Part shown: one piece after another, positions 16,558 through 24,243 of the stretch
How the letters are laid out: the number at the start of each line of letters is the position of its first letter
Position numbering within the stretch: position 1 is the stretch's first letter
From: Catellatospora sp. TT07R-123
GTDB lineage: Bacteria > Actinomycetota > Actinomycetes > Mycobacteriales > Micromonosporaceae
DNA length: 64,000 bases
Direction of reading: 5' to 3'
Assembly (NCBI RefSeq): GCF_018327705.1
Contig: NZ_BNEM01000001.1
Span: 3,968,001 to 4,032,000 of the forward strand
Notes under the pieces: model-generated
The model's input: only the letters and a program-made list of their open reading frames with translations
Told to the model about the DNA's origin: nothing
Databases searched by the model: none
Program-made: the position numbers and the translations under genes

Positions 16558-17148
16558 ATGTCGCTCGTTCTCGACCAGCAGGCTCAGGACCTGCTGTTCC
16601 GCAGCGCCCGCACCGCCAACGCGTTCACCGACGAGCCGGTGACCGACGAGCAGGTCCGGGCCATCTACGACCTGGTCAAGTACGCCCCGACCTCGCTCAA
16701 CATGCAGCCGCTGCGCGTCGTGCTGGTCCGCTCCGACCAGGCCCGCACGCAGCTGGTCGAGCGCATGGCCGACGGCAACAAGGGCAAGACCTCGACGGCG
16801 CCCCTGACGGCGATCCTCGCCGCGGACACCGACTTCCACGACGACCTGCACCGCACCTTCCCGCACGCCCCGGGCGCGCGGGACTGGTTCGGCGACGACG
16901 CCGCCCGCACCGAGACGGCCCGCTTCAACGCCGCCCTGCAGGTCGGCTACTTCATCCTGGGCGTACGCGCGGCCGGCCTGGCCGCGGGCCCGATGACCGG
17001 CTTCGACGCCGAGGGCATCAACAAGGACTTCTTCGCCGACGGCGCCCACCGGGTGCTGGCGGTGGTCAACATCGGCAAGCCGGGCGAGAACGCGTGGTTC
17101 GACCGCAACCCGCGGCTGGACTACGACGAGGTCGTTACGACGGCCTGA
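16558..17148 (+). CDS. nitroreductase family protein (RutE/HadB-like)
   Basis: A 196-residue flavin enzyme of the RutE/HadB branch (malonic semialdehyde reductase type). YAPTSLNMQPLRVVLVR near the N-terminus matches the FMN-binding region. FNAALQVGYFILGVRAAGLAAGPMTGFD is also typical. GGAGGAAAG precedes the ATG. It is followed by marR, and such pairs are often regulator and target. The physiological substrate is not known. Confidence 0.85.
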   Translation: MSLVLDQQAQDLLFRSARTANAFTDEPVTDEQVRAIYDLVKYAPTSLNMQPLRVVLVRSDQARTQLVERMADGNKGKTSTAPLTAILAADTDFHDDLHRTFPHAPGARDWFGDDAARTETARFNAALQVGYFILGVRAAGLAAGPMTGFDAEGINKDFFADGAHRVLAVVNIGKPGENAWFDRNPRLDYDEVVTTA

Positions 17149-17159
17149 TCCGGACGGAC

Positions 17160-17194
17160 GAGGGGTGAGGGTAAGGCCCTCACCCCTCTAGGGT
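17160..17194 (+). promoter_or_regulatory. marR promoter overlapped by a 12-bp palindrome
   Basis: Arms GAGGGGTGAGGG (17160-17171) and CCCTCACCCCTC (17177-17188) end directly before a -10-like TAGGGT (17189-17194), which is 7 nt from the marR ATG. A regulator bound here would block the -35 and spacer, as in MarR autoregulation. The same hairpin could also end the nitroreductase transcript. Confidence 0.5.
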
Positions 17195-17201
17195 GGAATA
17201 C

Positions 17202-17735
17202 ATGGCGACGACCGCGACCCCGACGACGGCGACCCCGACGACGACTGCCAACTGGCTGACCGAGCCCGAACAGGCCGCGTGGCGCAGCTTCATCTTCACC
17301 TCGAAGCTGGTGACGGCCGAGCTGGAGCGCGGGATGGCGCAGCACGGGCTGTCCGGCACCGACTACGGCGTGCTGGTGAGCCTCTCCGAGGCGCCAGGGC
17401 GCCGGATGCGCATGTCCGAGCTGTCCCAGACGATGCTGCTGGAGAAGAGCCGGCTGTCGCATCAGATCACCCGCATGGAGCGGGCCGGGATGGTCCGCCG
17501 CGAGAGCTGCGCCGACGACCGGCGCGGCCAGTACGCGGTGCTCACCGAGCAGGGCTGGGAGACCATCCGCAGGGTGGCCCCGCATCATGTGGCGCTGGTC
17601 CGGGCGATCTTCATCGACCGGCTCTCGGCGGAGCAGCTGGCCATGCTGACCGAGCTGTTCACGCCGCTGCACACGATGATGCGGGAGGCCTGCCCCAAGG
17701 AAGCAGAGGCTTGCGGCGACACCGAGGAGTGCTAG
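17202..17735 (+). CDS. MarR family transcriptional regulator
   Basis: A 177-residue winged-helix protein. A Thr/Pro-rich N-terminus precedes the dimer and DNA-binding region: LSGTDYGVLVSLSEAPGRR, MSELSQTMLLEKSRLSHQI (recognition helix), then DDRRGQYAVLTEQG (wing). The C-terminus has several Cys (ACPKEAEACGDTEEC), which could be redox-sensing; this is inference. The ATG fits a leaderless start. Its TAG stop overlaps the opposing toxin stop in the tetranucleotide CTAG. Confidence 0.9.
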   Translation: MATTATPTTATPTTTANWLTEPEQAAWRSFIFTSKLVTAELERGMAQHGLSGTDYGVLVSLSEAPGRRMRMSELSQTMLLEKSRLSHQITRMERAGMVRRESCADDRRGQYAVLTEQGWETIRRVAPHHVALVRAIFIDRLSAEQLAMLTELFTPLHTMMREACPKEAEACGDTEEC

Positions 17736-18025
17736 AGGTCCTGGATGATGCGCAGGGCACGACCGACTCTGCGCATGGTGTCGGTGTCGGCGACATCGAC
17801 CATGTCCGTGAACCACTTCTTCATCGGTGACGAAACCCGGTCGGGCATGATGATCAGTTCGCCCATGGGCACGGCCAGCGGGGAGTCGCGCAGTTCCTCT
17901 TCCTCCACCACCTCGGCCACGATCACGATGGGCACGTCGGTGCTGTTGTACACATCCGAGCTGATCACCAGCCCGAGCCGCTCCCGGGCGCCGTCGATGC
18001 GCCAGATCTCGCCTCTACGCAGCAC
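17732..18025 (-). CDS. MazF/PemK-type toxin
   Basis: A 97-residue endoribonuclease-like toxin. It starts VLRRGEIWRID, the typical MazF entry, followed by GLVISSDVYN and the beta-strand PIVIVAEVV, and ends RVGRALRIIQDL. The GTG lies inside the antitoxin gene (11-nt overlap), so translation is coupled. It ends tail-to-tail with marR, sharing CTAG. RNase activity is expected from the family and has not been shown. Confidence 0.8.
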   Translation of the reverse strand: MLRRGEIWRIDGARERLGLVISSDVYNSTDVPIVIVAEVVEEEELRDSPLAVPMGELIIMPDRVSSPMKKWFTDMVDVADTDTMRRVGRALRIIQDL

Positions 18026-18275
18026 GCCGCCCCCGTCCTGACAATTCCAGGCGTACCATCTCCACTTCGCGCTCGTCGTCCAGCGCGCTCTTCTCCAGGC
18101 GGTCGATCCCGGCCCGGCGGACGACGTCCGCGTGGGCGGTGAACAGCTCCCGGAGGGCCTTCTCCCGCGCGGCCTGATCCATCCAGGCCGACAGGGACAA
18201 GCCGTCGCGCTCGGCGTAGCGGCGCGCTTCCTCAATCGTGTCGTCCGCGAAGGACAGGGTTACTTTGGCAGTCAT
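18015..18275 (-). CDS. ribbon-helix-helix-type antitoxin
   Basis: An 86-residue protein beginning MTAKVTLSFADDTIEEARRY, a short beta strand plus helices typical of ribbon-helix-helix antitoxins. A charged C-terminal helix follows that would wrap the toxin. It overlaps the MazF-like gene and is first in the operon. The ATG is chosen because a -10-like TAATCT lies 7 nt upstream. Confidence 0.78.
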   Translation of the reverse strand: MTAKVTLSFADDTIEEARRYAERDGLSLSAWMDQAAREKALRELFTAHADVVRRAGIDRLEKSALDDEREVEMVRLELSGRGRRAA

Positions 18276-18282
18276 GCCGATC

Positions 18283-18311
18283 AGATTACGCTCGGTGTGA
18301 CCATCAGTCAT
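18283..18311 (-). promoter_or_regulatory. toxin-antitoxin promoter, leaderless
   Basis: On the - strand -35 ATGACT (18306-18311), a 17-nt spacer and -10 TAATCT (18283-18288) end 7 nt before the antitoxin ATG. Confidence 0.55.
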
Positions 18312-18371
18312 CCCGTTCTTCGTGCCACGAAGTTGAGTGAGAATGCCTACTTCTGAGCACTTTTACGCAGT

Positions 18372-18387
18372 GTGACTTCATCGTAAC
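18372..18387 (+). promoter_or_regulatory. GlnR-box-like sequence
   Basis: GTGAC, six bases, then GTAAC fits the actinobacterial GlnR pattern gTnAC-n6-GaAAC at nine of ten specified positions. It lies in the shared region between the toxin-antitoxin operon and nirB. GlnR together with NnaR controls nirB in Streptomyces, and nnaR is downstream here. It is far (about 970 bp) from the nirB start, which weakens the call. Confidence 0.4.
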
Positions 18388-19359
18388 CGTTAGCACCTCC
18401 GTGGGGTAATCCACCGACCGGCCCACCCGGCGCGGACCGTTCCGCCCTACCTGTGCCGACCTCGGTATCCACCGATCGGAGGTCGCCCGCGCGGGGCGCC
18501 GTGCGGCCATCCGGCATCCCAACAGGGTTTACCGGCACGTCGTGCGTTGGTCTTAGCAGGTTGGAAACATAAGGGACCCGGGAGCGAAACTCCCGGACCG
18601 CAGGATTTCGCCATGGCCACGCCCGCCCCATCCGCATCCGCCGCCACCGTCGCGGCGGCGCCCGGGGCGTGCCCGGCGGCTGTGACGAACCGGCGCAGCG
18701 CTGCTGACCTGCTGTCATCCTACGAATTCGGGCACAGTGAGACGCTCGCCATAGTAGATGTGGTGCGGCCTGTGGCCCAATGGGTCGCAGCAGATGGCAC
18801 AATGACCACATTGGAGAGTGCGGCGCGCGAGCGCCGCGCCCACCAGGAGCCACCGCCAGGGGTAGGGACGGATCTGGCGGTGTCGGCCGAGCTGGCCTCC
18901 CAGCTCGGCCACACCGGTGACGGCACCGCCGACATCGGAGGCGCGCGGTTCCGCGGTTCTGCCGCGGCACCGCGCGCCGTCTTCGAGGAGCTGCGGCGTG
19001 CCACCGCTGGAGGGGCGGCGGACTTCGCCGGCGTCACGTGGGAGCGGGTGGACGCCGTCAAAGGCGAGTCCATGTCCTGCCCCCCGGCGGACCGGGCAGG
19101 CGCGCCGCGGCTCCTCGTCGAACCCGTCCCAGCACCGGCCGGTCGTGCCCGCCTCGTCGCGGTTGAGCACCGGCCGACAGCCTCCCGCCCGGCCACCGGA
19201 CGCCAGAGCCGGTGACCCCATGGACTGCCTTCCTCCGGCCCGTTCCCGGGCCCGCGCCGTCGGCGCTATTCGTGCCACCACCGTCCGGCCCGACCGCAAG
19301 GATGCGTCCGGCCGCCCGGTGATGTGGCGATCCACCTCGTACAGCGTGGGGGTGTCTGC

Positions 19360-21855
19360 ATGAGCAGGAATCTCGTCGTCGCGGGCCACGGCATGGTGGC
19401 GCAGCGATTCTTGGAGGCCTTCGCCGACCGCGGCGCCGACGGCTGGACCGTGACGGTCCTGGCCGAGGAGCACCGCCCCGCCTACGACCGGGTCCGCCTG
19501 TCGGCCTGGTTCGACACGTACGACGCCGCCGACCTGGACCTGGGCGGGGCGCCCGCCGGGGTCGAGCTGCGGCTGGGCCAGGCCGTCACCGCGATCGACC
19601 GCGACCGCCGGGTGGTGGTCACCCCCGCCGGCGAGACGCCGTACGACGCGCTGGTGCTCGCCACCGGCTCGCGCGCCTTCGTCCCGCCGATCGCCGGGGC
19701 GGACCTGCCCGGCGTCTTCGTCTACCGGACCATCGACGACCTGGAGCAGCTCAGGGAGTGGTCCACCGCGAACGGCCGCCGCGTCGGCGCCGTGCTCGGC
19801 GGCGGCCTGCTCGGCCTGGAGGCGGCCAACGCGCTGCGCCTGCTCGGGCTGGAGACCCACGTGGTCGAGTTCGCGCCGCGGCTGATGCCGCTCCAGGTGG
19901 ACGAGGGCGGCGGCGCCGTGCTGCGGCGCCACATCGAGGCCCTCGGCGTCACCGTGCACACCGCGCGCGGCTGCGCGGGCCTGGAGGGCGGCCCCGACGG
20001 GGTCACCACCATGCGCTTCAACGACGGCGGCGAGCTCGCCGTGGACGTGGTCGTGGTCGCGGCGGGCATCCGGCCGCGCGACGAGCTGGCCGAGGCCGCC
20101 GGACTGGCCAAGGGCCCCCGCGGCGGCTTCCTGGTCGACGACTCCTGCGCCACCGCCGACCCCGCGGTCTGGGCCATCGGCGAGTGCGCGTCACTGAGCG
20201 TCGAGGGCGGCGACGGCGTCTGCTACGGCCTGGTCGCGCCCGGGTACGCCATGGCCGAGGTGGTCGCCGACCGGATCACCGGCGGCGGATCGAAGATGGC
20301 CCTGCCCGACACCTCCACCAAGCTCAAGCTGCTCGGGGTCGACGTGGCCAGCTTCGGCGCCCCGTTCGCGCCCGGCCTGGACGTGGTGGTGACCGACCAG
20401 GTCACCGGCGTCTACGCCAAGCTGCTGCTCACCGACGACGCCAAGACCCTGCTCGGCGGCATCCTCGTCGGCGACGCCAGCGCGTACCCGACGCTGCGGG
20501 CCAGCCTCGGCGGGCCGCTGCCGGCCGCGCCGCTGGCCATGCTGGCCCCGGCCGGGGACGGCGCCGTGAAGATGGACCTGCCGGGCACCGCGCAGGTGTG
20601 CTCCTGCCACGCGGTGACCAAGGACCACGTCACCGACGCGATCGCGGGCGGCTGCGCCGACGTGGCCGGGCTGAAGACCTGCACCAAGGCGGGCACCGGC
20701 TGCGGTTCCTGCATCCCGCTGCTCAAGCAGCTGCTGGCCGCGGGCGGGGTGGCGCAGAGCAAGGCGCTGTGCGAGCACTTCACGTACTCGCGGCAGGAGC
20801 TGTTCGACATCATCCGGGTCCGCCGGGTCACCTCGTTCTCCGAGCTGGTGAGCACGTACGGCAGCGGCCGCGGCTGCGACATCTGCAAGCCCGCGATCGC
20901 CTCGATCCTGGCCACCACCAACCCCGGCTACATCCTCGACGGCGAGCAGGCCGCGCTGCAGGACACCAACGACCACTTCCTGGCCAACATCCAGCGCGAC
21001 GGCACGTACTCGGTGGTGCCGCGCATCCCCGGGGGCGAGATCACGCCGGAGAAGCTGATCGTGATCGGCGAGGTGGCGCGGGACTTCGGGCTGTACACGA
21101 AGATCACGGGTGGGCAGCGGATCGACCTGTTCGGCGCCCGCGTCGAGCAGCTGCCGGTCATCTGGCAGCGGCTGGTCGAGGCCGGGTTCGAGTCCGGCCA
21201 CGCGTACGGCAAGGCGCTGCGCACGGTGAAGAGCTGCGTCGGCGAGACCTGGTGCCGGTACGGCGTGCAGGACTCCGTCGGCCTGGCCATCGACCTGGAG
21301 CTGCGCTACCGCGGCCTGCGCGCCCCGCACAAGCTCAAGTCCGCGGTCAGCGGCTGCGCCCGCGAGTGCGCCGAGGCCCGCAGCAAGGACTTCGGCATCA
21401 TCGCCACCGAGAACGGCTGGAACCTGTACGTCGCCGGCAACGGCGGCTTCCGCCCGCGCCACGCGGACCTGTTCCTGACCGACCTGTCGACCGAGGACCT
21501 GGTCCGCTACATCGACCGGTTCCTCATGTACTACATCCGCACCGCCGACCGGCTCCAGCGCACCGCCGCCTGGCTGGAGGCGATGGACGGTGGACTCGAC
21601 CACCTGCGCGACGTCATCGTGGACGACTCGCTCGGGCTGTGCGCCGAACTCGACGCGCAGATGGCCCAGCACGTCACGGCATACGCCGACGAGTGGCGGG
21701 CCACCCTGGACGACCCGGACCGGCTGGCCCGCTTCGTCTCGTTCGTCAACGCACCGGAGACCCCCGACCCGGACATCACGTTCGAGGTGGAGCGCGGGCA
21801 GAAGGTCCCGACGCGCCAGGGTCCGGTGCCCGTCACCATCGGAGGTGCCCGGTGA
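19360..21855 (+). CDS. nirB: assimilatory nitrite reductase, large subunit
   Basis: An 831-residue NADH-dependent nitrite reductase that reduces nitrite to ammonium in the cytoplasm. The N-terminal FAD/NAD oxidoreductase domain (about 1-300) begins with VVAGHGMVAQR and has VLGGGLLGLEAA. The BFD-like [2Fe-2S] domain has CSCHAVTKDH and CTKAGTGCGSC. The C-terminal siroheme/[4Fe-4S] half has GETWCRYGVQDS and SGCARECAEA, giving the four Cys ligands. The ATG follows a GGGGG ribosome-binding site. Its stop overlaps nirD in a GTGA. Confidence 0.97.
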   Translation: MSRNLVVAGHGMVAQRFLEAFADRGADGWTVTVLAEEHRPAYDRVRLSAWFDTYDAADLDLGGAPAGVELRLGQAVTAIDRDRRVVVTPAGETPYDALVLATGSRAFVPPIAGADLPGVFVYRTIDDLEQLREWSTANGRRVGAVLGGGLLGLEAANALRLLGLETHVVEFAPRLMPLQVDEGGGAVLRRHIEALGVTVHTARGCAGLEGGPDGVTTMRFNDGGELAVDVVVVAAGIRPRDELAEAAGLAKGPRGGFLVDDSCATADPAVWAIGECASLSVEGGDGVCYGLVAPGYAMAEVVADRITGGGSKMALPDTSTKLKLLGVDVASFGAPFAPGLDVVVTDQVTGVYAKLLLTDDAKTLLGGILVGDASAYPTLRASLGGPLPAAPLAMLAPAGDGAVKMDLPGTAQVCSCHAVTKDHVTDAIAGGCADVAGLKTCTKAGTGCGSCIPLLKQLLAAGGVAQSKALCEHFTYSRQELFDIIRVRRVTSFSELVSTYGSGRGCDICKPAIASILATTNPGYILDGEQAALQDTNDHFLANIQRDGTYSVVPRIPGGEITPEKLIVIGEVARDFGLYTKITGGQRIDLFGARVEQLPVIWQRLVEAGFESGHAYGKALRTVKSCVGETWCRYGVQDSVGLAIDLELRYRGLRAPHKLKSAVSGCARECAEARSKDFGIIATENGWNLYVAGNGGFRPRHADLFLTDLSTEDLVRYIDRFLMYYIRTADRLQRTAAWLEAMDGGLDHLRDVIVDDSLGLCAELDAQMAQHVTAYADEWRATLDDPDRLARFVSFVNAPETPDPDITFEVERGQKVPTRQGPVPVTIGGAR

Positions 21856-22202
21856 CCATCACTGCGACTACGGCGTTCTGGACCTCGGTGTGCTCGTACG
21901 ACCGGCTGCTGCCCGAGCGGGGCGTGGCCGCGCTCGTCGACGGGGTGCAGATCGCGATCTTCCGTACCTACGACGGCGACCTGTACGCCATCGGCAACCG
22001 CGACCCGATCGCGGGCGCCCAGGTGATGTCGCGCGGCATCGTCGGCGACCGCGGCGGCGTGCCGACGGTGGCCTCGCCGCTGCACAAGCAGGTCTACGAC
22101 CTGCGCACCGGCGAGTGCCTGGACCTGCCGGGCGTGGCCCTGCCCACGTACCCGGTGCGGTGTGAGGGCGGCACCGTCGAAGTCACGCTGGACCGGCCGT
22201 GA
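21852..22202 (+). CDS. nirD: nitrite reductase, small subunit
   Basis: A 116-residue Rieske-fold protein (WTSVCSYDRLLPERGVAALV, ASPLHKQVYDLRTGECLD, TYPVRCEGGTVEV). As usual for NirD it lacks the Cys-His iron ligands of true Rieske proteins. The GTG overlaps the nirB stop by 4 nt, so expression is coupled. Confidence 0.94.
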   Translation: MTITATTAFWTSVCSYDRLLPERGVAALVDGVQIAIFRTYDGDLYAIGNRDPIAGAQVMSRGIVGDRGGVPTVASPLHKQVYDLRTGECLDLPGVALPTYPVRCEGGTVEVTLDRP

Positions 22203-22245
22203 GCAGTCCGCACACCGGTCCCGCCACGGGGGACGAGGACGGGTC

Positions 22246-23331
22246 ATGACCGAGCTGGCCGGGTTCACCGTCGGCGTCACCGCCGACCGTCGGCGGGACG
22301 AACTGGCCGCACTGCTGGAACGCCGCGGCGCCCGGGTGGTCATCGCCCCGGCGCTGCGGATCGTCCCGCTGCACGACGACTCGCAGCTGCGCGAGGCGAC
22401 CCGGCGCTGCCTGGACGCGCCGCCCGACATGGTGGTGGCCAACACCGGCATCGGCATGCGGGGCTGGCTGGAGGCGGCCGAGGGCTGGGGCCTGGCCGAC
22501 CCGCTGCGCGCGGTGCTGGTGCACGCGTACATCGTGGCCCGCGGGCCCAAGGCCCGCGGCGCGGTGCGCGCCGCCGGACTGCACGACCAGTGGTCGCCGG
22601 ACTCGGAGAGCTGCGACGAGTGCCTGGCCCACCTGCTCCAGCGCGGGGTCGCCGGGAAGGTCATCGCGGTTCAGCTGCACGGCGACCAGCAGCCGGAGTT
22701 CTGCGCGTCGCTGCGCGCCGCCGGGGCCGAGGTCATCGAGGTGCCCGTGTACCGCTGGGCGCCGCCGCTGGACCCGGCGCCGCTGCACCGGCTGGTCGAC
22801 CTGGTCTCCAACCGCCTCGTCGACGCCATCACGTTCACCTCCGCCCCGGCGGCGGGCGCGCTCATCGCCGCTGCCGGCGGCGGCGCGGACACCCTGCTCG
22901 ACGCGCTGCGTCACGACGTCGTGGCCGCCTGCGTCGGGCCGGTCACGGCGGCACCGCTGATCCGGCACAACATCCCGGTCATCGCCCCGGCCCGCGCGCG
23001 CCTGGGGGCGATGGTGCGCGCCATCGCCGACGAGCTGCCCCGGCGGGCGGTGACGCTGCGGGTGGCCGAGCACCAGCTCACGCTGCGCGGGCACGCCGCG
23101 ATGGTCGACGGCGAGCTGAAACCGCTGGCCCCGGCCCCGATGGCGGTGCTGCGGGCGCTGGCGGCGATGCCGGGCAAGGTGCGCTCGCGGGCCTCGCTGC
23201 TGCCCGCGCTGCCGCGCGGGGCCGACGAGCACGCGGTCGAGATGGCGGTGGCGCGGCTGCGCGCCGGGCTGGGCGACCCGGCGTTCGTCCAGACGGTGGT
23301 CAAAAGAGGCTACCGGCTCCCGGTGGACTGA
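22246..23331 (+). CDS. nnaR: NnaR-type regulator: uroporphyrinogen-III synthase-like domain plus winged helix
   Basis: A 361-residue protein. The HemD-like domain (about 1-260: GFTVGVTADRRRDELAALLE, VVANTGIGMRGWLEAAE, VDAITFTSAPAAGALI) is fused to an OmpR-type winged helix (about 265-361: LAPAPMAVLRALAAMPGKV, HAVEMAVARLRAGLGD, VVKRGYRLPVD). This is the architecture of NnaR, the GlnR coactivator of nitrate assimilation in Streptomyces. The gene is 43 nt after nirD, so it is probably in the same operon. It could retain HemD activity for siroheme, but regulation is more likely. Confidence 0.88.
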   Translation: MTELAGFTVGVTADRRRDELAALLERRGARVVIAPALRIVPLHDDSQLREATRRCLDAPPDMVVANTGIGMRGWLEAAEGWGLADPLRAVLVHAYIVARGPKARGAVRAAGLHDQWSPDSESCDECLAHLLQRGVAGKVIAVQLHGDQQPEFCASLRAAGAEVIEVPVYRWAPPLDPAPLHRLVDLVSNRLVDAITFTSAPAAGALIAAAGGGADTLLDALRHDVVAACVGPVTAAPLIRHNIPVIAPARARLGAMVRAIADELPRRAVTLRVAEHQLTLRGHAAMVDGELKPLAPAPMAVLRALAAMPGKVRSRASLLPALPRGADEHAVEMAVARLRAGLGDPAFVQTVVKRGYRLPVD

Positions 23332-23352
23332 CCGGCCGAGCAGACGTATGGT
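23323..23352 (+). promoter_or_regulatory. leaderless promoter of the membrane protein gene
   Basis: GTGGAC (23323-23328), an 18-nt spacer and TATGGT (23347-23352) end 6 nt before GTG 23359. The -35 lies within the last codons of nnaR. Confidence 0.45.
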
Positions 23353-23358
23353 CCCCGC

Positions 23359-24243
23359 GTGATGCGTTTCTGGGTACGGCAGCTGGCGGCCGGATTCGGC
23401 CTGGCCGCCGTCATCGCGGCGGCACAGTTCGGGGTCGTCTACGGACTCAACGCGCTGCGCCTGGACCGCGAGTTCCTGGCCGGCACCGACAACGACTGGA
23501 ACCTCCAGCTCAGCTGGATCGCCTGGTTCGCGCTGTGCGCCACCGTCGGCGGGGCCACCTTCGCCGCCGGAATGGCGCAGCGGGAGACCGGCCGCGTCGG
23601 CGTGGGCGTGCGGGCGCTCGCGGCGTGCACCGCCGCGCTGGGCGCCGCCACGGTCGCGCTGCCGCTGACGCTGCAACCGGCGCGGTACGCCGTACTGCAC
23701 GCCTCGTTCGACCCGCAGCTCACCGCCGCGCTCGCGGTCGGCGCGGGGGTGATCGCGGGGCTGCTGCTGTCGCTGTTCGTGGTCGCCCGCAGCCCGCTGA
23801 GCACCAACCTGTGGGTGTTCACCGCCGGGGTGTGGGTGCTGGCGGTCGTGTCGTTCCTGGACACCGCCCAGTTCGGGCGCAACCGCGACGCGCTCGGCGA
23901 CTACTACGACCCGATCCGGCTGGGCGTGCTCGACGTCAGCTCGCTGGAGCCCATCCCCCGTGCCTCGTTCACCGCACCGGTGCTGGCGGTGCTCGCGGCG
24001 CTGGTCTGCGGGCTGGTCGCGCGGCGGGCCGGGCGCTCGCGCACGCTGATCGCCCTGTCCGGCGCCGCGGGTCCGCTGCTGATCGCCATCGCGTACGGCA
24101 TCGGCGGGCCGGGCCTGTCCCGCTCGCTGAGCTACCAGGCCGACGCGTACCTCGGCGCGATGATCGCGGTGGTGGTGGGCCTGCTGGTCACGACCGTCAT
24201 CGCCCTGGCGCCGCGCCGTGCCCCCGCCCGACCGGCCTTCTGA
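23359..24243 (+). CDS. multi-pass membrane protein of unknown function
   Basis: A 294-residue protein with about seven hydrophobic helices (for example AAGFGLAAVIAAAQFGVVYG and GAGVIAGLLLSLFVV). Outer loops carry DREFLAGTDNDWNLQLSW and GRNRDALGDYYDPIRLGV. I recognise no family. The GTG at 23359 fits a leaderless start; the ATG one codon later is also possible. It follows nnaR but has its own promoter-like sequence, so a nitrogen role is not implied. Confidence 0.7.
   Translation: MMRFWVRQLAAGFGLAAVIAAAQFGVVYGLNALRLDREFLAGTDNDWNLQLSWIAWFALCATVGGATFAAGMAQRETGRVGVGVRALAACTAALGAATVALPLTLQPARYAVLHASFDPQLTAALAVGAGVIAGLLLSLFVVARSPLSTNLWVFTAGVWVLAVVSFLDTAQFGRNRDALGDYYDPIRLGVLDVSSLEPIPRASFTAPVLAVLAALVCGLVARRAGRSRTLIALSGAAGPLLIAIAYGIGGPGLSRSLSYQADAYLGAMIAVVVGLLVTTVIALAPRRAPARPAF

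Larger units (their letters stand above)
18276..19359 (+). other. 1.08-kb non-coding region with hairpins upstream of nirB
   Basis: No convincing gene is seen. Four hairpins stand out. Arms CGACCTC/GAGGTCG lie at 18457-18485, and CCGGGAG/CTCCCGG at 18578-18596. An 11-bp stem (GGCCGAGCTGG, loop CCTC) lies at 18885-18910. The strongest, at 18940-18978, has a 10-bp outer stem (GGCGCGCGGT) and a 6-bp inner stem. A frame starting at ATG 18613 stays open to 19215 but has less biased third positions than neighbours and no recognisable domain. The region may be a long nirB leader with attenuator-like structures, or a degraded gene. Confidence 0.5.

Noticed and set aside
18540..18612. Riboswitch upstream of nirB (cobalamin, c-di-AMP or similar)
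   Set aside because: The GGGACCCGGGAG hairpin looked partly like known elements, but the invariant cores of the classes I know are missing.
18613..19215. A possible gene of about 200 residues starting at ATG 18613 upstream of nirB
   Set aside because: Third-position GC is clearly lower than in neighbouring genes, no domain is visible, and strong hairpins lie inside it. It is described as part of the leader region and not called as a gene.
17732..19359. Prophage or integrative element between marR and nirB
   Set aside because: Only a two-gene toxin-antitoxin pair is present, with no integrase, attachment-site repeat or tRNA.
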